64,000 nucleotides of DNA from Vespa crabro (taxonomy: Eukaryota; Arthropoda; Insecta; Hymenoptera; Vespidae): contig NC_060970.1 of NCBI RefSeq assembly GCF_910589235.1, forward strand, positions 62,001-126,000, written 5' to 3'. A program made the position numbers and the translations under genes. Below the pieces are notes generated by a model, which saw nothing but the letters and a program-made list of their open reading frames with translations, was not told the origin of the DNA and ran no database searches. The stretch's first letter is position 1. Each line of letters opens with the position of its first letter. Of this stretch, positions 11,313 through 24,529 are shown in pieces.

Positions 11313-12987
11313 GATAATAAGGATAAAAACGATAGGAACGACAATAACGATGAGAGAAATAATAAAAATAATAATAGAAACGATAATAACGATATTAATT
11401 ATTATAACGATAATTAAAATAATAATTACAATAAATATAATAAATATAATAACAGTTATAACAATAAAAACGATAATAATGATTATAAAGATATTGGTAA
11501 CGATAATAATAATAATATTAATAACAATAATAACGATAATAGAAATAATAAAAGTACTTAAGATAATACCGATAATAATAATATTAATAATAGTAATAAT
11601 GACGATCATAATAAAAATAATGATAATAAAGTTAATAGTAATAATAATGATAATCACGATAATAACGTTAATAATAAGAATAACATCTATAACGGTAATG
11701 GCGATAATAACAATAATAACGATAATAATGAAATTAATAATAATAATAATTACCAAAATAATAAAATTAACGATGAAATTGATAATAAGTATAATAAAGG
11801 CAATAGCGGTATAATAATAAAACAAGAATAACGATAATAACGATAATAAGGGTAATTATAAAATTGATAATAATAACAAAAATAATAAAACTAACCATAA
11901 TAACGATAATAGCAGTAGTAACGATGATAACGATAATATCTATAATAAAGTTAATAATTACAATAACGATTATAACGATAAATATGATAATAAGGATAAT
12001 AACGTTACTAATAATACGAATTATAATAATAATGATAATATCGATGATAATTAAAATAACAATTATAGCGATAATGATGACAATAAGGATAATAATAATG
12101 ATAAAAATCATTATAACGATAATAACTATGATAATAATAATAACGATAATAATTACAACGAAGATGATATTAACAATAACAACTATTGTATCAATTATGA
12201 CGATAATAACGATAATAATGAAAATATCGACAATAATAATATGAAAAATATTATCGATAATGTTAAATATAGAAAACATAACAATAATATCGATATTCAC
12301 GATATTGACGATAATAGAAATAATAACGACATTAACGATAATAATAGTAATAATACTAATAATAATAATATTAATAATATTAATAACAGGAACGGTAAGA
12401 TCGATAATAAAAATAATAATAATATTAATAATAATTAAAATATGAATATTAATAATAACAAAAATAATAATCATAGTAATAATTATAAAAATAATGGTGT
12501 TTATAACGATAATAGCAATAAACACGATACTAACGGCGATAACGAAAATAATATCGATAATCATATTTATAATGGTAATTACAATAAAACGATAAGAACG
12601 TTCTTAACGATAATAATAACCTCAAAAATAATAAAAACAATAAAGATGATAATAACGATAATAATGACGATAATTTTAATCATATAAATAATAAAGTTAA
12701 TGTCGATAATAAAAGTAATAATAATATTGATAATAATTACGAAAATTATAAATATAACGATAATATGGATACTAACGATATTAACGATAATAATAATAAT
12801 AATAAATTAATAATAATAATTATAATAATAATATTACTAATAACAACGATAATAACGATAATAATAACTTTAATAGTAATAATAATAATAGTTATAATAT
12901 GATTAACGATAATGACAGAAATAAAAATAATAATAATATTAATAATAACGATAAAAATGTTAATAACGTTAATAATAACGATATAAT

Positions 12988-13030
12988 ATTGGGAGTTGTA
13001 TCGGTGGATTATATTGGGTATTGTATCGGT
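12988..13030. repeat. 25-bp direct repeat island in the array
   Basis: Two near-identical 18-base words (ATTGGG..TTGTATCGGT) start at 12988 and 13013. This G-rich insert does not follow the triplet rule and has no match elsewhere in the window that I could see. Origin unknown; it may be a remnant of an element end. Confidence 0.5.
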
Positions 13031-13680
13031 TTAATGATTATAACGATAACAATTACGATAATGAAAATTAAAACGATAATAACGATTTTAACGATAATAA
13101 TAACGAGAGTATTAATAAGAATAATAATAATATAAAAAAACGACAATAATGATAAAAATAATGATAATAATTATAACTATTGTAACGATAATGACGATAA
13201 TATCGATAATAAGGATATTAACGATAATAATAATTATCATATCGATAGTAACTATATTAACGATAAAATAGAATAAAACGTTAATAACAATAATATCGTT
13301 GATAACTTTAATAACGATAATAATAGCGATAATAAAAACGATAATAATAATAATAACGATAAAGACGATAAAAATGATATTACTATCGAAAATAATAATA
13401 ATAATAAAGGTAATAATAATAATAATAAAGATAATAGTGATAATAACGATCATAAGAATATTGACGATAAGAACAACAATTACGATATTAATGAAATTAT
13501 CGATAATAATAATAATATTTATAATAATTTAGATCATGATAAAAATAACGATTATAACGATAGTAACGATAATATCGATAATAAAAATAATAGCATTAAT
13601 AATAATAACAAATATAACGGTAATAATAGTATCCATAATACTTATAATATCGATAGTAACAATAATAATGTTAATAAGGA

Positions 13681-14263
13681 TAATACCGATAATGACGATA
13701 ATTACGATAATAACGATAATAAAGTTAATAACTATAGTAATACAGATAAAAACATCAACAACGATAGTAATAATAATAATAACAATGATGACGATAATAA
13801 AAATAATAATAATAATAATAATGATAATAATGATAATAATGATAAAAATAGTATTAACGATAATAACGATAATGAGGATAATAACGATAATAACGTTTAT
13901 AATGATAATATTAATTATAAGGATAATAAGGATAATTACAAAAACAACGTTAATAACGAAAATAATAACGATTATAAAAATTATAACGATAATAACGACA
14001 TTAAGGATAATAAAAATTATATCGATAATAACGATAATACCGATAATAATAACAATAATAACGATATTTGCGGTAATAAAGAAAATAATAATAATATTAA
14101 TAACTATTATAATAAAAATGACGATAATAACGATATTAACGGTAATAACGATTATAATGATAATACCGATAATGACGATAATTACGATAATAACGATAAT
14201 AAAGTTAATAACTATAGTAATACAGATAATAACATCAACAACGATAGCAATAATAATAATAAC

Positions 14264-14270
<7 letters not shown>
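13681..14270. repeat. 480-bp spaced duplication within the array
   Basis: The segment at 13681-13790 reappears at 14161-14270 with only a few changes over about 110 bases, exactly 480 bases apart. It shows that this array contains long higher-order copies and is not simply a random mix of triplets. Confidence 0.8.
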
Positions 14271-14316
<46 letters not shown>

Positions 14317-16064
14317 TAATAACAATAATAACACCGTTAAAACCATAATAATTACAGAAATATTAAAAACGATATTAACGATAATTAAGATAAAATAACG
14401 ATAATATGGATAAAAAAATAATTACGATAATAAAGGTAATACCGTTAATAAAGGTAATTATAATAATAACGATAATACCAACATTAACGATAATAACGAT
14501 AATAATGGCTGTCTTACCAATAATAACAATAAAAAGGCCAATAACCATAATAACATTAATAATGTTAATAACGTTAATAATAACGATAATAATAATTGAA
14601 ATCATAACAGCGAAGATACTAAAGATAATAATGACGATAATAATAGTAATAATAATAATAATAATAATACTAATAACGTTAATTATAATAATGACAATTA
14701 TATAGATAATAACGATAATAACGATAGAAACGGTAGTAACCTTAATAACGATAATGATAACGATAATAATACTGATTGCGATAATAACGATAATAACCAT
14801 AATAATAACGATAAGAACCATAATAACGATTATAATAACTATTATAACGTTAGTAACGTTAATAACGTTAATAATGATCTTAATAACGCAAATAGTAATG
14901 ATAAAGGTAATATCGATAAAAATAATAACGATCATAACTATAATAACGATAATAATAATAATCTTATTAATAACGATTTTAATAAGAATAGAGATTTAAC
15001 GAGTGTAACGATAGTAATGAAAATAACAATAATAATATTAATAGAAATAATAACAACGATAACATCTATAATAGTAATAATTATAAAAATAATAACAAAC
15101 ATAACGATAATAAATATATAAACGATAATAATGAAAATAACGATAATAACTATAGTAACGATAATAACTAATTTTTAATAATGGTAATAACTTCAAAAGC
15201 GATAATTACAACAATAACGATAACGAAATTAAAGATAATTCCGATAATAACATGAATAAATGTATTGAAAAGGATAATAAGAAAATTAACGATTAAAACG
15301 AAAATAAGGATAATAATGTTTATAATAATAATAAGATTAATAATAAAAATATCAATAATATCTATGAGAACGACAATAACGATAATATTAACAATAATAA
15401 TAATAGTAATTTCAATTATAACGATAATAAATATGACGATAATAACGCTTGTAATAATAATAAAGATATTAACGATTATTGTGATAATAATAATAATAAT
15501 AATAATAATAATATTAGTAATGATAAGAGTAATATTAATAATAACAATTATAATAACGGTAATAATAAAAATAACAATAATAACGATAATAACGGTAACA
15601 ACGGTAATAACGATAAAGACTACAATAACGATAATAATAAAAATATTATTAACGATAATAACGGCAATAGCGATAATTATAATAATTATGATAACATGGA
15701 TAATAAAAATAATACCGATAATATCGTTGATTACTATAATAATAACGATAATAATAATGATAACGTCTAAAACGTGAATAGCAATAATAATGTAAATAAA
15801 AATAATAATAATAATAATAATAATAAAAATAACGATATTAACGATAATAACGATAATAAAGATAATAATAATTATAGTCATAATAATAATAATGACAATA
15901 TTAATATTAATAATAATAAAGATAATAACGGTAATGATAATAATAAAAATATTAAAGATAGTAATGGTAATGAAGGTAAAATCAATAATGACATACATAA
16001 TAAGAAAAAGAACAATAATTATAATAAAAAAGTTTAAGACATAAATAATGATGATAACAACAAA

Positions 16065-16107
<43 letters not shown>

Positions 16108-17230
16108 TCAATAATATCGATGAGAACGATATTAACGATTTTAAAGATTATAACGATAATAATAAAAATATTAATAATAACGATTATAATAAAATATAGA
16201 GATTATAATGATGATAACGATAGTAACCATAATATCATTAATAATATTTATAATATTAATAACAACGATAATATCGATAAAAGAACTACTAATAACAATA
16301 ATAACGATATAAACGATAAAAACGCTAATAATGATAATAATAAGTGTTATCTAAATATTAACGGTAATAATGATTAAATGATATTAAAGTCAATAACGAT
16401 AATAATAACTTCAAGTATAATTATAACGATATTAAAGATAATAATAACGATAACAATAATACAAATTTAAATAATAATAATATCGATATTAAAGAAAATA
16501 TCAATAATAACAATTATATCTCTTATAACGTTTATAACGATTATAATTATAATAACGACAATAAGAATAATAAAAATACGTGCGATAGTAACGATAAAAA
16601 TAATAATAATAATTACAATAATAATGATGATAATAAAGATAATAAATAAAATTACGTTAATGACAATAATAATGAGAAACACATTAACAGCGATAATAAA
16701 TATAATAACGATTGTGAAAATAATTACGATAATAAAGATAATAAAGATAATAAAGATAACGACTATATAGGTCATAATGATAATAATAATAATAATAATA
16801 AAGATAAAAACAATAATATGAGTAATAATAAACATAATAGTAATAATATTAATAATAATAATAATTATAACGACAATAAAAATGATAATAGCGATAATAA
16901 CGATTATGACGTAAATTACGATAAAAACGATATTAATGATAATTATGATAAGAATAATAATAATAATTACGATAATAGTAACATAAAGAGAATAACAAAA
17001 ATAACGATAATAACCATAATAACGATAGTAACAATAATAGCTATAATAACGATAATAACGATAATGACGATAATAAGCATAATAACGTAAATTACGATAT
17101 TAATAACAATAATAATAATAACAGCAAAAATAAAAATAACAAAAATAAAAACTATAATAATAACAATACTAATAATAAAAATATTAATATTAATTACGAT
17201 AGTAACTTCAATAACAGTTATATAACGATT

Positions 17231-17284
17231 ATAACGGTAATGACGTTAATAACGATAATAACGGTAATGACGTTAATAACGATA
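17231..17284. repeat. 27-bp tandem duplication near the R1 copy B 3' end
   Basis: Two copies of ATAACGGTAATGACGTTAAT plus the following 7 bases start at 17231 and 17258. Twenty-seven is three times the nine-base array unit. It lies about 35 bases from the retrotransposon junction. Confidence 0.75.
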
Positions 17285-17325
17285 ATAACAATGATAATAA
17301 TATTTACTATAATAACCATCTCCTT

Positions 17326-20203
17326 CTTTTTCTTGCGCAAGGTGGCCCTGACATAGCAGGCCACCTTATTCCACTCTTCTTGTCCTCGGAGCATTTTCTC
17401 GACAACGTTGTCTGGCGAGATTTCTCCGAGGTCTTGCTCCAAGGCGAAACGTTATACGCTCCACCAGCCACATTTTAAGAACGTGTGGTAGGCATCATCA
17501 TTGGTCAAGACCCCATAGGGGCTGTTGCCGTATGCAACCTTCCTCATTTTGCGAGGTAGGAGCAAAACAATCCATGGTCTGTCAAGAATTGGGTAAAGTA
17601 GAAGTCGACCTCCCCCGCCACCCGGTTTAGCCAGCTGTCTTGCGGAATGATGAGTCGGATCGTCCATCTGCCCTTAGGCTCTCGTTCTCATCAGCTTTGC
17701 CAAGTCTCAATGCTGCTAGACAAAGCGAGCCTTGATGCCTCTTACTTTCCAAAAACAGACTTCTGTTGGACGACGAATTTCCCTCCTGGTCTAGTAGATC
17801 GAACCACTAGCACCGCGGGCTCAAAGACCGCACGATAGGTGCACTCGATTCGGAGAGCGCTACTGTACCGTCCCTATGCGCTTGCGGTATTTCTCGTATC
17901 AGAGCGTTTCGGCCCAGACGTCCGAGTCATACAGAATTACTGCTTCGCCAGCGCGCATCAGTAGTTGCCTCATGCAAGGTCGGGGACCATTGACGTTGGC
18001 CATGAGTGTGCCAAACGAGGCTACTACTTTTGCCGCCTGGTCGGCTGCCATAGTAATATGGTTTCCAAAGTTGAGCTTGCCGTTGAGCATTACTCCTAAG
18101 TATTTGACAGCCGACTTAGTCTGGACCGCCGTGTCTCCTACGGTGAAGCTGCGCACGTTTTTGATGCGCTTGTTCGTAAGTAACACAATCTCTCTCTTCT
18201 GGGCTGCTAGGGATAACCCGTGGTCTTCCATCCAGAAGGTGTCTCTGCGCATAACCTGGTTGAGCAACAGCTGTGCTCCCTCCGTGTCTCTTGCAGTTTT
18301 GCCAACTGCACAGTCATCTGCATATTCAACCAAGTAAGCAACCTCAGGGACTGCCATACTTAGTATACCGTCGTAGAAAATATCCCAGTATGGAGAACTG
18401 GTCTGTTCCCGATGTCAATTCTAAGCTTCTCGGACCATCGCCCGAATTGTACTAGAGGAAGCGCTCGATCAAGTAGTCCCTGAAAATTCGGAAAAGGTAC
18501 TCCGGTACACTGAAGTTACGATCGAGCGCTATCATTGCCAAATCCCACCTGACGGAGTTGAAGGCATTTCTCACGTCTAAGGTGGCCAGCAGACACAAAG
18601 GTCGGGATAAGTAGTTCCCGCGCACCGTCATTTTAGCGGCCGTGAAAACCTCCTGGACTGCGTGGATGGTGGAGAGGACGGATCGAAATCCATACTGGCA
18701 GGCAGTAAGGTCGCCCGCTGCCCTCACGGCCGCAAGAAGACGTGGCCTATGCAGCTTCTCCAGGAGCTTTCCAGACGTATTCAGCATACATATATGCCTG
18801 TATAACGAAACGGCAACTGATAGACCCTTTCCATTGCTTAAGAGCACAAGTCTCGAATTCTTCCACGGGTCAGGGGAAGATGCCCTCCCTGAGGCACATG
18901 TTACAAATGTTTAGCAAGAGCTCAGGATGACTCAGCGCGACGGCTTTCATTACTTCCGCTGGAAAGCCGTCAGGTCCTGGAGCTCTCTTGTTCTGCATAG
19001 AAGATGCAGCCCTGAGCAGCTCCCTCCCCGTAAACAGTGGCGCTTTGGGGCTGCCAGACGCGGCCGGGGTCACTCTTCGATTGTGAGGGGAATAGGGTAT
19101 GAATGTTGTTCTCCAGGTCCTCGTGTCCTGAGTTTTTCCTTGTTTGTAAGTCTCCATCTTGGGATTGACGATCTGGTATCCAGCACCGTCGATGGCTAGC
19201 CTTGATAGACCTCTTGAGAAATTTTCTTGCTCCTTGATACTCTGCGGCCAAGGAGTCAGCGTCGAGATCACATCTCTTCGCTCGTTTTGATAACCGGCGA
19301 AACCATAAGAACTTCTTGCGAAAATCTGCGATCTCGTTCGTCCTCCAGTATGCAGGACGCATCTACCATTTCGTGCTCTTCTTTGGCAACGCTATTGCGC
19401 AAGCCATTTGGAAGAGCTGCATAGTTGCTGCAGTAATCATCCTGGCTTGTGCACTTGGCGATAGACTCGGGACTGCAATATGATGGGATCTCCAACCTTT
19501 ATCTATAACTGAAGACAGCTTCTCTCGATCCATTTTAGCGATGTTTCACCGGAGGGGTCGCGCTGCACTTGTCACGACTGGCCTGAAATCGTGTTCGTCG
19601 AATAGGATGTACTGATGATCGCTCCCGTTGTAATCTTCGAACACCCTACAACCTGCGTCTGTTTGCGCATGGTGTTCCTTAGCTAGAGAGACGTCCGAAA
19701 TCGTCTCTCTGCAGCCATGCCGTCGGAAGGTTGACGTCGAGCCTGTATTGAGCACTACTAGCGCCAGCATCGACACCGCCTCCATGATTCGTCTTCCCCT
19801 GAATTCCGACCTGGCCTCCCCCCATTTGAGAGCTTTGGCATTGAGGTCTCCATCCACAATGAGGTCCCCTTGCATTTCACACAGCACATCTTCCAGATCG
19901 TCCAGTTTGATCTGGAAGTCGTCAATCCTGTCGTTCGGGGTGAGATATATGCTGACATAAGTCGCCATGTTTTTCCACCCAAATGTAACCGGGTCCAGAT
20001 CCTTGATACGACACATATATCTGTCGGTTATCTGGGACCCAGTTGGCCGCGGTGCCCAATTTGTCGAAGTACCTTCCTTCATCCACCCTATCCTGGTACT
20101 GGTCGCTGATTAGAACAATATCGGCTTCTTTCTCAGAGCAGAGCTGGATTACGCGGTGGTGCGCCATCCTGTTCCTATTGAAGTTACCCTGCAGTACTCT
20201 CAT
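17326..20203 (-). pseudogene. R1-clade ORF2 (endonuclease, RT, C-terminal region), broken
   Basis: This ORF2 retains most landmarks. The start is at 20201-20203 (MRVLQGNFNRNRMAHHRVIQ), then ISDQYQDR (usual Glu replaced by Asp), GDLN (19840-19851) and SDH (19615-19623) of the endonuclease. RT follows: KRAPGPDGFPAEVMKAVALS (frame 18870-19271), motif A TLDVRNAFNSVRW (Asp at 18575-18577) and motif C YADD (18313-18324), so all three catalytic Asp are present. A small deletion after motif B and several frameshifts inactivate it. The C-terminal region ends NVVEKMLRGQEEWNKVACYV, with a DDAYHTFLKC segment before it. Confidence 0.85.
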
Positions 20204-20214
20204 CCTTTCTTCTT

Positions 20215-21480
20215 GTTGGCTGTTGCAAGGGCCTCCAGGAAGGCTTTCCACGGCCACGATCCGGCCACGTGCTTCTCGGGTTCCGTAACAATATTAAAGC
20301 ACAAGAAACAAGTTGGCTCTCTCATCCTACAGTGCCCCTTCCCGCCGCAGAGATAGCAAAGCTTACTGCGATCAGGGCCCTTGCAAAAAGCAAGGTCGCC
20401 AAAGTTGAGTCAAAGGTAGCATCGCCTTACTTCTATTTGTCGCCTGAATTTACAAAGTATGAAGCCATCCAGCACTCTGCGGTCTTCAAAAGCTTCGCAG
20501 CTGCTTCCTCTTCTATTTTGACGAGGGCCAGACGTTGCTGTCTCGCGTTGGGGTACGTAATTTTAACTTCGAATTTCCCCGCGTAGTCTGGTAGGGACCT
20601 CTTTAGAAACTCCTCGACTTCTATCACCGACGTGCAGCAATCGCAGTCCCGTATCACAGCTCTAGTTATGTGATGCTACTCGTGCTTCCTATTTCTTTCC
20701 TCAAGGATTCTGCGTAGGAGACCCGGATTTTTGTAGTGGTCCTCTTAAGTTCGAGAAGAACCTCTCCCGTTCTGGTCTGACAGACAAATCTAACTTCTTC
20801 CCCTGCCGCAACGGTTTTTATGCGCTGGTGGATGGTGCCAACTACGTCTGCGTAAGTTTTGCCTTGCGCATGATTCAGGAGGATCGCGTCGGGCTTCCTT
20901 CTTTTTCTCGGCCTGTACTCCAATTTGCTCGCGTTCTATTTCTCCTGCGGTGGGGATTACGTCGCCTTCTTCGTGGGTATTTCCTTATTTTCTTCTTCTT
21001 GAGGACCAGCGTCCACTTGGTGGCTTCGGTTGTCGACGCCTCTTGCCTCGGTCTTTTGAGGCTTTCCTCAAGCAGCTGAGGCGTACTTATGACTACTCTC
21101 TTAACTGCGCCGGCATCTCTTACAGAGTTTGCTCATGTGCACTTAGAGACTCTGGCGAGCGTCCTCGCTCCCTTCTTGACCTTTATTCGAGATTTATACA
21201 AGAACTCGAATCAGTCAAAGATCTCCAGTTCTGGGAGCCCTTGCTTAATCGTATTGTTTACATTTGGCTGTCCAGTAACAGCCGACCTCATTTTGGCGAG
21301 GAGGACTTTCGCTTGCGCGAGTTTCTCTCCCTCTCCATCTTATGATGTCCCCTTCGCGGGTTAGATAGATGACATCTGGCCGGAAAACCTCGTGTTATCA
21401 ACGGCCCTTGCAGCCCTATGCCACTCCTCCAAGAGGCTTTCTTCAAATCTTCTTGAAATCTTCCTGTCGCTTTAGACACA
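20215..21480 (-). pseudogene. R1-clade ORF1 (gag-like), broken
   Basis: The middle region (20666-20923) has RPRKRRKPDAILLNHAQGKT, then YADVVG, RTGEVLLELKRTT and SYAESLRKEIG. The core VEEFLKRSLPDYAGKFEVKI and ARQQRLALVKIEEEAAAKLL follows (20433-20657). The first zinc knuckle has lost cysteines and carries a stop; the second, CYLCGGKGH (20332-20358), is intact. The protein would coat element RNA. It ends just before the ORF2 ATG. Confidence 0.75.
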
Positions 21481-21620
21481 ACTCAGGCCAGATCACCTAC
21501 CTGTGGTGCTCTTCCTGATTAATTATCCAGAACTGGATCCAAGTTGCCTAACCCAAGCTCCTGGCAGTTGTTGGATAACGACTACGGGTGTCCTGGCCTA
21601 TCACCACCTGATAACGCCGT

Positions 21621-21643
21621 GGCGTGGGTGTCCCTCCCACGCC
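21621..21643 (-). promoter_or_regulatory. conserved hairpin in the R1 5' leader (copy B)
   Basis: A perfect 8-bp stem, GGCGTGGG with CCCACGCC, with loop AGGGACA on the element strand. Compared with copy D the loop-closing pair is G-C here and A-T there, so pairing is kept through a double change. Confidence 0.55.
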
Positions 21644-21930
21644 CGCTTTTACCTTTTTCTGTACTACCCATCATAAGAAATATATTATTGGGAGGCAAGC
21701 TCCACAAAGGATAGGAGAGGAACGGTAGGAAGCTTGAGAGTGAGAGACAGATTAGAAAATGATATAAAAGAAGAACAAAGGAAGGAATAGCCGTACAAGA
21801 ACATTCACAAGCCATTCACACAGTCCCTATAAGACGCCTCATACGACAAGGAGGCAGTGCAGTGGGAGAATCCTACATACACCTACCCCCGGGGGGGATC
21901 TACCCACATGTGGCCTTCCTACTAGGTGGA

Positions 21931-23040
21931 TTATAACGATAATGACGATAACGACGATAATAACGTTAATAAAAATGATAACAATAAAAACAGTAATATC
22001 AATAATAAAGACAATTGCGATAATAATGATAATATTAATAACAATAATAATTATTAAAATAAAAATTACGATAAAATCGAAAATAAAAATAATGAAGATA
22101 ATAATAATAATAATAACTATTATAAATAGAATGACGAAAATAACGAAAATAACGATAATAAGGGATATAAAGTCAATTACGATAATAACAATAATAACGA
22201 TAATAACGATTATACCAATGATAATAATAATAATAATTAAGATAATAATGTTAATGACGATAATAACAACAACAACGGTAAGATCTAATATTATAATAAT
22301 ATTATTAATAACAATAAATATAAAAATAGCGATTATAACGATAATATGGACAATAGCGATAATAACTATAATTATATTAAAAATAATAATAACAACGTGT
22401 ATGACGATAATAATAATAATAACAATAATAATGGAAAAAGCCATAATAACGATAATAATAACAGTAATCTTAATAGTAGCGATTAGAATGGTAATAATGA
22501 TAATAATGTTAATAACTATAATGATAATGATAATAATAAGTATAACGATAATAACGTTAATAACTATAATATTAATGACAATAATAATACTAATAATAAT
22601 ATTAATAATATGGATAATAACGATCATATCAATAATAACGAATACAACGATTTTAACGATAATAATAACCTTAATAATAATAATAATAACGAAAATAACA
22701 AAAATAACGTTAATAACGTCAATAACGATAATAACGATAATATCAATTATAATGATAATAATAACGATAATAATAATAATAATAATCATAACGATAATAA
22801 CTACAATACAATAATGACGTTTATATCGAGAATAATAATAATATTATTAATAACGATAATAATAAATATAATGATTATATCGATAATAACGACAATAACG
22901 ATAAAAATAATAATAATAATAATAACGGTAGCATTAAAAATTCTGATAATAACGATAATTAGGATAATAAGGTTCATAAAGGTAATAACTGTAATAACGA
23001 TCATAACAATAATAACGATAATAACTTTTATATCGATAAT
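21931..23040 (+). repeat. triplet array of AAT/AAC/GAT units
   Basis: 1.1 kb of the same array between R1 copy B and RTE-like copy E2, with the same polarity and variants as elsewhere. The open frames here are Ile/Thr or Ile/Val repeats without coding character. Confidence 0.95.
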
Positions 23041-23190
23041 TCTTGCCTCTTCTTCTTTCGATAAGGCCTGCAAGGGATCACGTGCCAATATTAATTCTTC
23101 ACTTAGCTATTTTACTTTCAGTTCCATCCATTTTTCCTTCATGTTTTCACTATGGTGATACTTTCTGTCCTTAAATAACTTCGCACCGGG

Positions 23191-24194
23191 TTACTTCTTC
23201 AATCTTGCTTGGAATACTTCCATTTTTAATAACTTCTTTCTTGAAATCTCTCTGACTATAACTTCTTCCTCACTTAAATTATTTCTTTCTAGATCATTCT
23301 TTACCTCCTGAATCCAGCTGGTAGTTGCCTTTTCCTCCCAAAGGTACATGAGTATCCTTTTTGATAATCTGGACTCATCTATTCTGTAAATATAGCCAAA
23401 AAATTGAAGTCTTCCATTCTTTATCGTTTCTGTCATGTCTTCTTTGTTCCTGTAGATCTCGTCATTAGATATTAAATTCCATACTTTTGTTGTTTTCACA
23501 GGACCTAATATTTTCCTCATGATTCTCCTTTCTAGTACTTCTAGTTTATCTAATCTATAATTTAGTACCAAGCAATCACTTGCGTATAAGCATTCCGGAT
23601 TCACTATTGTAGCGTAATGCCTTATTTTCAGATTTTTAGATAAACACTTTTTGTTGTAAAAATACTTTGTGATACCATACGCTATTTCCATCTTTCGTAA
23701 CCTTTCTTCTACTGCAGATTTTTCTAAACCATTTCTTGAATTAATTCTGCTAGGTATTTGAATTTCTTTATTTTTTCCATAGCACCAATATCTCTAGATA
23801 AAAATTTTGGAGCGTTCTTGATGTTTTTCATAGATTTAGTTTTTTCTACGAATATTTTCAAACCTACTTTGTTAGCTATTTCTTCCAAGAGATTGATTTG
23901 TGTAGTTGCACTTTTTAGGTAGTCTGACACTTTGGCAAAACCGTCTGCAAATGGTAGGCAACATAATTCAATGCCTTTGCTTTTTCCCCCCAAAGTTACT
24001 AGCGAAATGTTTTGTTCTTTAATCTTTATCTTCGTAATTCTTCCAATTATTTTTAGAACACAGTTGAACGGAGGAGGAGATAAACCATCACCTTGCCTTA
24101 CATCTGTATTTATCTCAATAGGATTAGTTATCTCACCCATAAATTTTATTTTTGAAATCGTGTCAGTGAGTGTTTCACGTATTAAGTTTGCCAA
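23191..24194 (-). pseudogene. non-LTR reverse transcriptase palm and C-terminal region, E2
   Basis: The frame 23724-24194 has the RT motif B words VRQGDGLSPPPFNCVL and then CCLPFADGFAKV. The catalytic pair expected as FADD is FADG (23940-23951), so the second Asp is lost. The following NLLEEIANKVGLKIFVEKTK matches the thumb side of RTE-like enzymes. After a frame break, 23191-23691 encodes the C-terminal region, with RRIMRKILGPVK, then NGRLQFFGYIYRIDESRLSK, then W..EV.NDL, a pattern seen at the end of many RTE-like insect elements. Not functional. Confidence 0.7.
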
Positions 24195-24529
24195 TTTATT
24201 TTTTACTCCAAATTCACGTATTGCTTTACCTAAGGTTTCTGTATCAACAGAGTCAATTGCCTTTTTAAAATCTAAAAATTTTGCAAATATGTCCTTTGAA
24301 TTCAGTAACCTATGGCGAATTATGGATTTTAAGTTAAAAATTTGTTCTGTACAAGTTCTATCTTTCCGATATCAAGCTTGATACTCGCCCAGTTACTTGT
24401 CAAGTGTTATTTCTATTCCATTCAGCAATATATTTCAGATTACCTTATATGCAGTTTGCAGAAGAGAGATGCCTCTATTAATACCATCGTTCTGTTTGTC
24501 CTCTTTTTTATGTAATGCGTGAATTAGAG

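Larger units (their letters stand above)
10751..17318 (+). repeat. triplet array of AAT/AAC/GAT units, 6.6 kb
   Basis: The longest array block, between the piggyBac-like element and R1 copy B, with the same plus-strand polarity as the other arrays. Pure AAT runs lie at about 10766-10812, 11239-11311, 14264-14313 and 16065-16106. Long copies of the same triplet order recur at a distance (8200 with 11124; 13681 with 14161; 15348 with 16104), so it expanded by duplicating long segments as well as by slippage. No genes. Confidence 0.95.
17319..21930 (-). mobile_element. R1-clade non-LTR retrotransposon, copy B (3' end shortened)
   Basis: Minus-strand R1-clade copy with leader, ORF1 and ORF2. The left (3') edge starts inside the ORF2 C-terminus, at a point equal to about 28926 in copy C and 47006 in copy D. 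About 300 bases of 3' tail are therefore missing, which is unusual for target-primed reverse transcription and suggests a later deletion. The 5' side carries a G/C-rich stretch and the palindrome CCACATGTGG (21904-21913), extra to copies A and D. Triplet array lies on both sides. Frames are broken throughout. Confidence 0.85.
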
